From: Glaciecola sp038744645
GTDB lineage: Bacteria > Pseudomonadota > Gammaproteobacteria > Enterobacterales > Alteromonadaceae
Reading direction: 5' to 3'
NCBI GenBank assembly: GCA_038744645.1
Contig: JBCDMA010000125.1
Location: 1-10,770 of the forward strand
Length of the DNA stretch: 10,770 bases
The notes below the pieces were generated by a model. It did not search any database, had not been told where the DNA came from, and worked only from the letters and a program-made list of their open reading frames with translations. How positions within the stretch are numbered: position 1 is the stretch's first letter; each line of letters starts with the position of its first letter. This document shows positions 1 to 5,425 of this stretch, piece by piece. The position numbers were made by a program, and so were the translations under genes.

Positions 1-414
1 AATGGCAACAGAGAATTGCCAGTTAAAATGTGGTTCTTCGTTCAATTCAATCCGATTAAACACCTCTTGTCCTAAGACAGTCACTGGCCAGGCAGTGTTG
101 GCCAAAGCCACTAACAAAGATGGTGATTCCCACAGAATGGATTCGTTCGATCTTGCAATTGCATACAAACCGGAACCTGGCATGGCGAATTCTGACGGTG
201 TGAGAGCTATGTCGCCGGCCAATTCATTATCTTCTATGTCGATTTGTGCTAACAATTCGTAACTAAGCGCCTGCATTGTTTGCCTCTCGGTCAACTCCGC
301 TTGCGCTGCGAAAGTTTTTATCAATGCAATGGCAAAAAGCGGCAGAATGATCAATGCCACTAACATATTAGAGACCACTAACCGTCGCGTTAGGCTTATA
401 TTGCTCAAATACAT
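1..414 (-). CDS. Sensor histidine kinase, PhoQ-like, N-terminal part only
   Basis: The first 138 residues of a membrane sensor kinase; the kinase core lies beyond the left edge. A basic N-terminus with LTRRLVVS is followed by a hydrophobic helix at about residues 13-35. An extracytoplasmic sensor region comes next, including PGSGLYAIARS and ILWESPS (about residues 80-100). Gammaproteobacterial PhoQ-like kinases commonly carry this PGSGLYA...LW.SPS signature. The second membrane helix, HAMP, HisKA and ATPase domains are not in view, so catalytic residues cannot be checked. The ATG lies 18 bp after the regulator stop, so the two are co-transcribed. No clear Shine-Dalgarno precedes it; the next in-frame ATG is codon 17, inside the helix, so the first ATG is preferred. 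It presumably phosphorylates the adjacent response regulator; the signal is unknown. Confidence 0.87.
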   Translation of the reverse strand, partial: MYLSNISLTRRLVVSNMLVALIILPLFAIALIKTFAAQAELTERQTMQALSYELLAQIDIEDNELAGDIALTPSEFAMPGSGLYAIARSNESILWESPSLLVALANTAWPVTVLGQEVFNRIELNEEPHFNWQFSVAI

Positions 415-432
415 CGATTCGGTACTTTGTTG

Positions 433-1113
433 CTAAGCGTTATCTGCATCGGACTGGAAACGATAGCCTTGACCGCGCACCGTTTGAATGTATTTATCCT
501 GCTGCTCGGGACTTAGCTTCTGACGTAATCGTTTAATGAATACTTCAATCACATTGGAGTCGCGGTCAAAATCTTGTGCGTATAAGTGTTCGGTGAGTTC
601 TGTTTTTGAGATGATTTTTTGCGGATGGCGAATCAAGTATTCCAACGTTTTGTATTCAAAAGCGGTGAGATTGACGATTGCGTCGTTCAAGCGCACTTCC
701 GATAAATTTGTGTTGATACATAAATCACCAAATGCAAGCTGAGGATTCGTTTGACCTTTGTTTCGTCTGATAAGAGCGTTGAGCCGCGCATTTAATTCTT
801 CGATTTGAAAAGGCTTGGCCAGATAATCATCCGCGCCCGAGTTCAGGCCTTCGACTTTGTCCTGCCAATGATCTCTCGCGGTAAGAAGCAAGATGGGCAA
901 GGTCTTTTGCGCTCGAATGCGTTTAACCAGTTCAAAGCCATCGATTTTGGGCAAGCCAACATCAATCACAGCAACGTCATAGTCTATCTCCAACGCGTTG
1001 AAAAGGCCCATTTCTCCATCATAGCAGGGATCCACTGCATACCCTTTATTGCGCAGTTGTTTCGTCAACTGTTGATTTAACACTTTTTCATCTTCTACCA
1101 ATAATAAGCGCAT
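433..1113 (-). CDS. OmpR/PhoP-family DNA-binding response regulator
   Basis: A 226-residue two-domain regulator of normal length. The receiver domain (about 1-115) has the acidic pocket E7/D8, phosphoacceptor D51 in VIDVGLP, switch T78 in LLLTARD and K100 in AKPF. The C-terminal winged helix (about 125-222) has the typical TAFEYKTLEYL start, the recognition helix around SNVIEVFIKRLRQKL and the terminal wing TVRGQGYRF. It should bind tandem direct-repeat DNA as a phosphorylated dimer. A matching repeat lies at 2161-2179 upstream of this operon, suggesting autoregulation (inference). It sits 38 bp after the PepSY gene and 18 bp before the kinase. A purine-rich GAGA lies 7 bp before the ATG. It is PhoP-like by sequence, but orthology to E. 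coli PhoP is not established. Confidence 0.95.
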   Translation of the reverse strand: MRLLLVEDEKVLNQQLTKQLRNKGYAVDPCYDGEMGLFNALEIDYDVAVIDVGLPKIDGFELVKRIRAQKTLPILLLTARDHWQDKVEGLNSGADDYLAKPFQIEELNARLNALIRRNKGQTNPQLAFGDLCINTNLSEVRLNDAIVNLTAFEYKTLEYLIRHPQKIISKTELTEHLYAQDFDRDSNVIEVFIKRLRQKLSPEQQDKYIQTVRGQGYRFQSDADNA

Positions 1114-1151
1114 TATGCGTTCTCTTTTGCGTTATATTGATTTTCCATGTT

Positions 1152-1415
1152 TTAAAGCTTTCGCATTCGTCCTGTTTGTGCATTGACAAGGACGTTGACT
1201 ATTCGTCCACCCGGGAGCAGCACCCGCACTTGATAGAAGGGCTTGCCCTGCCTCTTAACATTCATTGTGCGAAGCACTTTTCCTGGATACGCACTGACAA
1301 CCATCGCGACTGCTTCTTTTTTTGTAATTGCATTATCAGCAGCAGCATGCACTGACAAAGCACTTACGCTGATGAATAACAGAAAAAGCAGTCGTATGCA
1401 TATGCGCTTTGTCAA
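1152..1415 (-). CDS. Small exported PepSY-domain protein
   Basis: A short periplasmic or membrane-anchored protein of 87 residues. After a basic start it has a hydrophobic segment (LLFLLFISVSALSV) ending in AHA, a plausible signal-peptidase site. One PepSY unit follows: ITKKEAVAMVVSAYPGKVLR, then FYQVRVLLPGGRIVNVLVNAQTGRM. PepSY domains are small beta-alpha modules that often accompany proteases or two-component systems; the exact role is unknown. I chose the TTG at 1415 because a GGGG Shine-Dalgarno lies 8 bp before it and it starts directly at the signal peptide. A longer reading from a TTG at 1460 abuts the upstream stop codon but has no clear ribosome site. Its place between the glycine-zipper gene and the regulator suggests an accessory or feedback role for the sensor (inference). 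Confidence 0.82.
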   Translation of the reverse strand: MTKRICIRLLFLLFISVSALSVHAAADNAITKKEAVAMVVSAYPGKVLRTMNVKRQGKPFYQVRVLLPGGRIVNVLVNAQTGRMRKL

Positions 1416-1460
1416 GTGATTTACCCCTGAAAATCTATGTCGACGGTTTGAGTGTAACAA

Positions 1461-2099
1461 TTATTCACGTGGGATAACACTGACGACTAAATCAATGAAT
1501 TTACCGGGGTGTCGACGTGTATATGATTGATAAACGTTCCCCTTGTAACGGTAAGTCACTTGATATCCCTTGATGTTTCTCTTGCGCGGTTTCTTATAGC
1601 TAATATCGTGATCACAGACTTCAATAAAGCCACTATTTTCATACTCTCGGTGCTTGTCATGTGTGACGTGATTTGATGATTGATTTGCAATAGAGCCACC
1701 AATGGCCGCGCCGGCGACAGTCGCAATTTTTCTGCCGCTACCCGAACCAAACTGATTGCCTATAACCCCACCAATGACTGCGCCAGCTAATGTATCAATG
1801 GTTTTGTCTCTATGATGAATATTGTAGTGATGTCGATGATGTCTAGGGTCTGGTTCTAACCAGCAGTGCTTGTGGTTTCCCTTTCTATATCTATTTCTTT
1901 CACCGTATATTGGCACAACATTTATGACCCGGCCTTTTGCATAGCTGCGATTACTGATTTGGTAGCCGTGTTGATTATTGCCGTAATAGTGTTTATCCCA
2001 ATGGTGATGATGGCTATTTTTGGCGAAAGCAGCGTTGTTTAGCATACCACTTACGCACAACGCATAAAGCCCATATTTTGCAAAGCGTAACAATTTCAT
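1461..2099 (-). CDS. Histidine-rich glycine-zipper envelope protein
   Basis: A 212-residue exported protein. Residues 1-26 form a signal peptide ending in AFA; there is no lipobox at that site. Residues 103-138 form a glycine zipper (DTLAGAVIGGVIGNQ, then RKIATVAGAAIGGSIANQ), the 2TM/17-kDa-antigen module that inserts in or associates with membranes. The flanking parts also match the family: GRVINVVPIY and a CW pair at Cys79 before the zipper, and Cys162, GYQVTYRYKGNVYQSY and a final VVSVIP after it. The oddity is histidine: about 19 in the mature chain, including HHHH at 30-33 and three pairs at 87-96, which could bind metal (inference). The start is fixed by AGGAGA 5 bp before the ATG. It is the first gene of the two-component operon, and its stop lies 45 bp before the PepSY start. 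Confidence 0.88.
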   Translation of the reverse strand: MKLLRFAKYGLYALCVSGMLNNAAFAKNSHHHHWDKHYYGNNQHGYQISNRSYAKGRVINVVPIYGERNRYRKGNHKHCWLEPDPRHHRHHYNIHHRDKTIDTLAGAVIGGVIGNQFGSGSGRKIATVAGAAIGGSIANQSSNHVTHDKHREYENSGFIEVCDHDISYKKPRKRNIKGYQVTYRYKGNVYQSYTRRHPGKFIDLVVSVIPRE

Positions 2100-2136
2100 G
2101 ATTTTCTCCTGTGGAAACAAGAGGTGAACTTGACCT

Positions 2137-2150
2137 CTGAGAGATATCCT
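2137..2150 (-). promoter_or_regulatory. Possible -10 region for the glycine-zipper/two-component operon
   Basis: On the minus strand TTTTAGGATAT contains TAGGAT, a fair -10 hexamer, 9 bp downstream of the direct repeat at 2161-2179. The matching -35 position holds GCTACC, a very poor hexamer lying between the two repeat halves. That arrangement is expected of a promoter needing an activator bound over the -35. This is inferred from sequence only. Confidence 0.35.
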
Positions 2151-2160
2151 AAAATCATCA

Positions 2161-2179
2161 AGCTGAACGGTAGCTGAAC
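2161..2179 (-). promoter_or_regulatory. Putative OmpR/PhoP-type regulator box (direct repeat)
   Basis: The minus strand reads GTTCAGCTACCGTTCAGCT, two identical 8-mers with an 11-bp period. Response regulators of the OmpR/PhoP class bind as head-to-tail dimers to direct repeats about one helical turn apart. The site lies 62 bp before the start of the first gene of an operon encoding such a regulator and covers the expected -35. Autoregulation is therefore the simplest reading. No other perfect copy was noticed in the window. Confidence 0.6.
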
Positions 2180-2211
2180 AAAAACTTTTATTATTGCGAC
2201 AGATGCATTTA

Positions 2212-2622
2212 CTAGCTGTAGACTGTTGCGATCAACCTGCGCGCGCCGCCATGATTGCGATGTTCACCCAAGTATATGCCTTGCCATGTTCCTAGTGCCA
2301 GTTCGCCGTTGATGATGGGACAGCTGACACTCGCGCCAAGTGTAGAGGCTTTTAAATGTGCGGGCATGTCATCACTGCCTTCTAGTGTGTGTTGATAATA
2401 GTGAGCATTTTCAGGCACAAAATGATTGAAGTGAGATTCAAAGTCGCTGCGAACCGTCGGATCAGCGTTTTCATTGATGGTAAGTGAAGCTGAGGTGTGC
2501 TGTATAAACAAATGAAACAATCCAGCATCGGGCAGCGTTGTTAGTTGCTTTGTGACTTCGTTGGTAATGAGGTGAAACCCTCTGGGGTAGGGGCGCAATG
2601 TGAGAGAATGGTGTTGGATCAT
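2212..2622 (-). CDS. yjbQ: YjbQ family protein (UPF0047)
   Basis: A 136-residue cytosolic protein, close to the 138 residues of E. coli YjbQ. It carries the family features almost end to end: RGFHLITNEV, FIQHTSASLTINENADPTVRSD, the EGSDDMPAHLKAS segment, and LGTWQGIYLGEHRNHGGARRLIATV at the C-terminus. The conserved histidines and acidic residues in QHTSAS, ENADP and GEHR form the family's putative active site. YjbQ has a reported weak thiamine-phosphate synthase activity, but its physiological role is unclear. The reading frame extends 24 codons upstream to a TTG at 2694. I chose the ATG at 2622 because it aligns with the N-terminus of E. coli YjbQ (MxxQHxLTL). It is divergent from bufA. Confidence 0.93.
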   Translation of the reverse strand: MIQHHSLTLRPYPRGFHLITNEVTKQLTTLPDAGLFHLFIQHTSASLTINENADPTVRSDFESHFNHFVPENAHYYQHTLEGSDDMPAHLKASTLGASVSCPIINGELALGTWQGIYLGEHRNHGGARRLIATVYS

Positions 2623-2822
2623 GCCAGTGTCTGCCTCTTGTTGTAGCCAGGAATTTTTTAAAAGACGATGAAATACTGCATTCTTCATCAACAAATAACG
2701 ATAAAGGGAACGCTCGTATTTTTCGCAGTATCTTTTTTTCTGCTATTTTTAAGCTACGGGTAACTAAATTGTCATTGTTAACCAACCGTTTATTAACTTA
2801 ATTCTTGGTGCGTGAAATTTTT

Positions 2823-2851
2823 TTTACCTGTTGAAGGTCTATTTTTATACC
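2823..2851 (+). promoter_or_regulatory. Candidate bufA promoter
   Basis: TTTACC and TATACC, separated by exactly 17 bp, each match four of six sigma-70 consensus bases. Transcription would start near 2858, giving a leader of about 80 nt that includes the inverted repeat at 2896-2917. In Caulobacter the bufferin genes are under an ECF sigma factor. I did not find a convincing ECF-type promoter or an ECF gene here, but one could be missed by eye. Confidence 0.35.
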
Positions 2852-2895
2852 AATTACTGGTGCTTTGTTAAAACCATTTTACAACTGACGTAAAC

Positions 2896-2917
2896 TAGAC
2901 GTCGACAAACACGTCTA
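2896..2917 (+). promoter_or_regulatory. Inverted repeat in the bufA leader, possible operator or hairpin
   Basis: TAGACGT, an 8-bp spacer and ACGTCTA form perfect 7-bp arms, ending 7 bp before the bufA ribosome site (AAGAGGA at 2924-2930). A further ACGT lies at 2888-2891, so three ACGT cores sit 11 and 12 bp apart, about one helical turn. This could be a repressor operator or an RNA stem near the ribosome site. Arms this short can occur by chance. Confidence 0.35.
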
Positions 2918-2936
2918 ACATTAAAGAGGAACTTTT

Positions 2937-3230
2937 ATGAAATCTAAAATCGCTGTAGCTGCCGCACTTGCGAGCGTAATGACAATTGGTGTTGCTGATG
3001 CCGTTGAAGCAGCGTCTAAGAAAAAAGAGAAGTGCTATGGCATTTCACCTGCAGGCGAAAATGACTGTGCAAACCTTGCTGGCACTCACAGCTGCGCTGG
3101 TCAATCTACAGTTGATAACGATATCGGCGAGTGGAAATTGGTACCAGGCGGCACATGTAGCGAGCTTGGCGGATACAGCAAAGCAGAAGCCAAAGAAATC
3201 TGGAAAAAGATGCAAAAAGAAAAGAGCTAA
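2937..3230 (+). CDS. bufA: Bufferin precursor BufA (DUF2282), exported copper-binding peptide
   Basis: A 97-residue precursor. Residues 1-25 are a signal peptide (MKSKIAVAAALASVMTIGV, cleavage likely after VEA), leaving about 72 mature residues for the periplasm. Four cysteines (33, 44, 53, 74) sit in the DUF2282 pattern EKCYGI..AGENDCA...SCAGQST...VPGGTC. In described bufferins an MNIO enzyme with its partner converts some cysteines to thiooxazoles, and the product binds copper and protects against excess. Here that function is inferred from the family and from bufBCD downstream. AAGAGGA lies 6 bp before the ATG. After the last cysteine the chain ends in a Lys/Glu-rich, probably helical tail (about 80-97), an apparent extension over the shorter members I recall. 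A strong terminator follows, so bufA is probably the most abundant transcript of the cassette. Confidence 0.93.
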   Translation: MKSKIAVAAALASVMTIGVADAVEAASKKKEKCYGISPAGENDCANLAGTHSCAGQSTVDNDIGEWKLVPGGTCSELGGYSKAEAKEIWKKMQKEKS

Positions 3231-3350
3231 GTTTTCCAGTAATGTTTTAGGATTGGTTAGTCTATTTCCTTTACCTATTTTGGAAAAATTGACCATCCCA
3301 AAACCGAAGGTGCTGGCTTAATTATCCCAGGTACCTTACTTATAAAAAGC

Positions 3351-3386
3351 AAGCCTGACATTAATTTACTGTCAGGCTTGGCTGTT
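3351..3386 (+). terminator. Intrinsic terminator after bufA
   Basis: AAGCCTGACA and TGTCAGGCTT form a perfect 10-bp stem with a 9-nt loop. Allowing one bulged G, AGC/GCT extends the base of the stem. TTTTT follows almost directly. An A-run before the stem could let it act in reverse too. It lies 120 bp after the bufA stop and before bufB, so it should end or attenuate bufA transcripts. Confidence 0.85.
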
Positions 3387-3514
3387 TTTGAACGATTAAA
3401 AAAATTTGGAATATATTCACCATAAAAGCCAAACGATTTAGTCCAACCGTTTACTGCGATTAAAAACATCTACTATTATTAGTGAATTCATTTCTCGACG
3501 CAGGTGACATCGCA

Positions 3515-3543
3515 TTGTCGACCTCACAAGTGCGAGGTATGAA
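3515..3543 (+). promoter_or_regulatory. Candidate bufBC promoter with overlapping palindrome
   Basis: TTGTCG and TATGAA are 17 bp apart and each match four of six sigma-70 consensus bases. The spacer holds ACCTCACAAGTGCGAGGT (3521-3538), which matches its own reverse complement at 14 of 18 positions. That is a plausible operator between -35 and -10. Start of transcription would be near 3550, giving a leader of about 40 nt. The placement after a terminator makes a separate promoter likely, but the hexamers are only moderate. Confidence 0.4.
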
Positions 3544-3592
3544 CGAAAGCGGTAAGTGATTATCTATCATCAAATAAATGGAAGATATGTAC

Positions 3593-4507
3593 ATGCAGGA
3601 AGAGACAACCGCACTCTATAGAGATGTAAGTCCATCCATAGGTGTCGGTTTACGACACCCGCATTATCAAGATGCACTTGACAATAAACCTGAAGAGGTG
3701 GACTTTCTAGAGGTGCATGCTGAAAACTTTTTTGCCTCAGGCGGTATTATTCGCGCATTGCTTGACGATGTATGTGACCAGTACGCTATATCTGTACACG
3801 GGACATCTCTAGGGCTTGGTTCGGAAGTACCTCTACCAGAACGTGTGTTAACGCAGTTTTCTGAACTTGTGGCTCACACCAATCCAATGTTGGTCTCAGA
3901 GCATTTGTGTTTTAATCGCGCCATGATTGACGGTCAGCTAAAACACTCCGGCGATCTGCTGCCGATTCCATACAATGACAATTCTCTGAAGATCGTAGAA
4001 GGTCAAATTCAGCGCGTGCAGGATAGAATTAAGCGGCCGCTTTTAATCGAAAATCTGTCAGCATACATTCATCCCAATGAACTGGTGCCAAATACTAACG
4101 ATCATTACAGTGAAATTGAATTTCTAAATGTCATGTGTGAAAGAGCAGGCTGCGGGCTTTTATTGGATTTAAATAACCTGCTAGTCAATGCACATAATCG
4201 CGATGTTGAAGATCCAGTGACGCACGTACTCGATACGTTAGAAAGGTTGTCAGACAATCATGTCGGTGAAATCCACTTAGCCGGTTTTAATAAGCGAAAA
4301 GTGCATGGATATTATGTCGATGATCATGGCGCAGCTGTCAGCGACCAATGCTGGCAGCTTTATCGTGAATTACAAACGAGATTTCACCATGTGCCAACGC
4401 TTGTCGAATGGGATACGCAAATTCCTTCCTGGGAAGTATTGACGGATCAAGCCAAGCACGCTCATACCATTGCAATAACCCACAATCCAACGGAATGTTC
4501 TTCATGA
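3593..4507 (+). CDS. bufB: Bufferin maturation enzyme BufB, MNIO family (DUF692)
   Basis: A 304-residue TIM-barrel enzyme of the multinuclear non-heme iron oxidase family, which uses oxygen and iron to modify precursor cysteines. Metal-site motifs appear in order: GLRHPHY (H22), EVHAENFF (E40, H42, N45), SVHGTSLGLG (H69), SEHLCF (E103, H104), IENLS (E153, N154), LLLDLNNLLVNAHN (D192, N194, N195), EIHLAGF (H228), DDHG (D244, H245) and VEWD (E272, D274). The set looks complete and the length is usual, so it should be active; the substrate is inferred to be BufA. GGAAGA lies 7 bp before the ATG at 3593, which decides this start. ATGs at 3578 and 3587 in the same frame lack a good ribosome site. 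The stop overlaps the bufC start as ATGA. Confidence 0.93.
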   Translation: MQEETTALYRDVSPSIGVGLRHPHYQDALDNKPEEVDFLEVHAENFFASGGIIRALLDDVCDQYAISVHGTSLGLGSEVPLPERVLTQFSELVAHTNPMLVSEHLCFNRAMIDGQLKHSGDLLPIPYNDNSLKIVEGQIQRVQDRIKRPLLIENLSAYIHPNELVPNTNDHYSEIEFLNVMCERAGCGLLLDLNNLLVNAHNRDVEDPVTHVLDTLERLSDNHVGEIHLAGFNKRKVHGYYVDDHGAAVSDQCWQLYRELQTRFHHVPTLVEWDTQIPSWEVLTDQAKHAHTIAITHNPTECSS

Positions 4508-5274
4508 GTTCTTATCAAGCTGCGTTGATCGACGTTATCTTTAGTACTGAGAAAGCGCAATCAAATGCACTTAAGGTATATCAAAATAACTATCTGGAAA
4601 ATGCGCTGAATGCACTTTCTATCGAATTCCCAACGGTTAAGCATTTGCTGGGCGAAGACAATTTTCGCGGAATGATGAGTCAATATATAAATACACATCC
4701 AAAGTCAGACTTCAACTGGTCTTATTTTGGACAGCACATGAACGACTTCCTATTGAGTGATGCGTTGTCAGATAGTGGTGTTTTAGAAGAAATGCCTTTT
4801 CTCGTTGAGGTGGCCTCCATTGATTGGCAATTCAGGATGATCGAGAAAATGGACGATGTGCCTTTTCAACCTTCGAGTTTTGCCCTGATGCAGTCTCATC
4901 CACCTGAAAATTTGTCGTTTGAAGTCGCAACTGGATTTGGTCTTATCGAGGCGTACTTTCCTGTAGATTTGTTTATTGATCTACCTACTGTATCTGGTAC
5001 TGATCAGTATCCGCCATATTTAGAAAAAGTAAAAAAAGCTATTGAGTCTGCAATAAAACTATCACAACCAAGGTCTTTTGTGGTGTGGCGACGGGAATAC
5101 CAACCATGTATTCAGGCGCTCGATGAACGACAAAGACAAACCTATGAACGGCTGGCTGAAAACGCTTCCGTACAAGAAGTCCTTGAATCAGTAGGTAGCG
5201 ACGCAGAAGCAATAAGCGCTTGGCTGCAAAACGCGATACAGGCACAACAAATCTGTGCTGTAGTGAATGAATAA
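4504..5274 (+). CDS. bufC: Bufferin maturation partner BufC (DUF2063)
   Basis: A 256-residue cytosolic partner protein. The N-terminal DUF2063 domain (about 1-90) is clear: SYQAALIDVIF, then LKVYQNNYLENALNALSIEFPTVKHLLGEDNF, then YFGQHMNDFL. A linker PFLVEVASIDWQF leads to a less conserved C-terminal domain. In MNIO systems such partners present the precursor to the oxidase. The start overlaps the bufB stop by 4 bp (ATGA), indicating translational coupling and roughly equal output. Another in-frame ATG lies three codons upstream at 4495 and cannot be excluded. The open frame continues to 4408 inside bufB, but that part is a shadow of bufB. No membrane segment or signal peptide is seen, so modification should precede BufA export. 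Confidence 0.9.
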   Translation: MSSYQAALIDVIFSTEKAQSNALKVYQNNYLENALNALSIEFPTVKHLLGEDNFRGMMSQYINTHPKSDFNWSYFGQHMNDFLLSDALSDSGVLEEMPFLVEVASIDWQFRMIEKMDDVPFQPSSFALMQSHPPENLSFEVATGFGLIEAYFPVDLFIDLPTVSGTDQYPPYLEKVKKAIESAIKLSQPRSFVVWRREYQPCIQALDERQRQTYERLAENASVQEVLESVGSDAEAISAWLQNAIQAQQICAVVNE

Positions 5275-5425
5275 TCAAGGAATAGTGCGCTGACAACGAG
5301 TATTTTGCGTTAGCGACAATGTCAAAACCTCATCGAGTGACCTAAATCAAACGGTGCCGTAACACTGTTTAGCTTGTATTGGCTGGACTATTTAAAAGAT
5401 GCGAAATATTAGGAGAAAATAAATT
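5275..5425. other. Gap between bufC and bufD with regulatory signals
   Basis: This 151-bp stretch has no gene. It contains the FNR-like site listed separately and a weak -10 candidate (TGTATT, 5375-5380) about 34 bp from that site's centre. No terminator hairpin was seen after bufC, so readthrough into bufD is also likely. Confidence 0.5.
5337..5350 (+). promoter_or_regulatory. FNR/Anr-like binding site upstream of bufD
   Basis: GTGACCTAAATCAA differs from the FNR-type pattern TTGAY-N4-RTCAA only at the first base. It lies 76 bp before the bufD start, and a weak -10 is placed near where class II FNR activation would need it. A site this short can arise by chance, and no fnr gene is in the window. 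Confidence 0.35.

Larger units (their letters stand above)
2623..2936. other. Divergent intergenic region between yjbQ and bufA
   Basis: This 314-bp AT-rich stretch has no convincing gene. It must hold both the yjbQ promoter (minus) and the bufA promoter (plus). On the minus strand ATGACA followed 18 bp later by TAAAAA, around 2740-2770, is a weak candidate for yjbQ. On the plus strand a candidate promoter at 2823-2851 and an inverted repeat at 2896-2917 are listed separately. A run of eight T lies just before the candidate promoter. Confidence 0.6.
3231..3592. other. Intergenic region between bufA and bufB
   Basis: This 362-bp gap inside the buf cassette has no supported gene. From left to right it holds a 120-nt bufA 3' untranslated stretch, with arms TTTTCCA (3232-3238) and TGGAAAA (3281-3287) that could pair. 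An intrinsic terminator (3351-3386), an AT-rich spacer, and a candidate promoter with an imperfect palindrome (3515-3543) follow. Short open frames on both strands here lack starts, ribosome sites or recognisable protein features. Confidence 0.65.

Noticed and set aside
2..262. A plus-strand frame at the left edge
   Set aside because: Antisense to the histidine kinase sensor region, which has clear family sequence.
2623..2694. A 24-residue N-terminal extension of yjbQ from a TTG
   Set aside because: E. coli YjbQ begins at the position of the ATG at 2622; the extension has no matching family sequence.
2471..2785. A 104-codon minus-strand frame overlapping yjbQ
   Set aside because: Out of frame with the well-conserved YjbQ coding sequence and without family features.
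2986..3321. A 111-codon open frame overlapping bufA in another frame
   Set aside because: No ribosome site or family resemblance; bufA has a signal peptide, a good ribosome site and conserved cysteine motifs.
3261..3425. An open stretch reading through the bufA terminator (plus strand), and a 64-codon frame on the minus strand at 3275-3469
   Set aside because: The plus frame has no usual start codon and runs through the hairpin; the minus frame has no ribosome site or recognisable domain.
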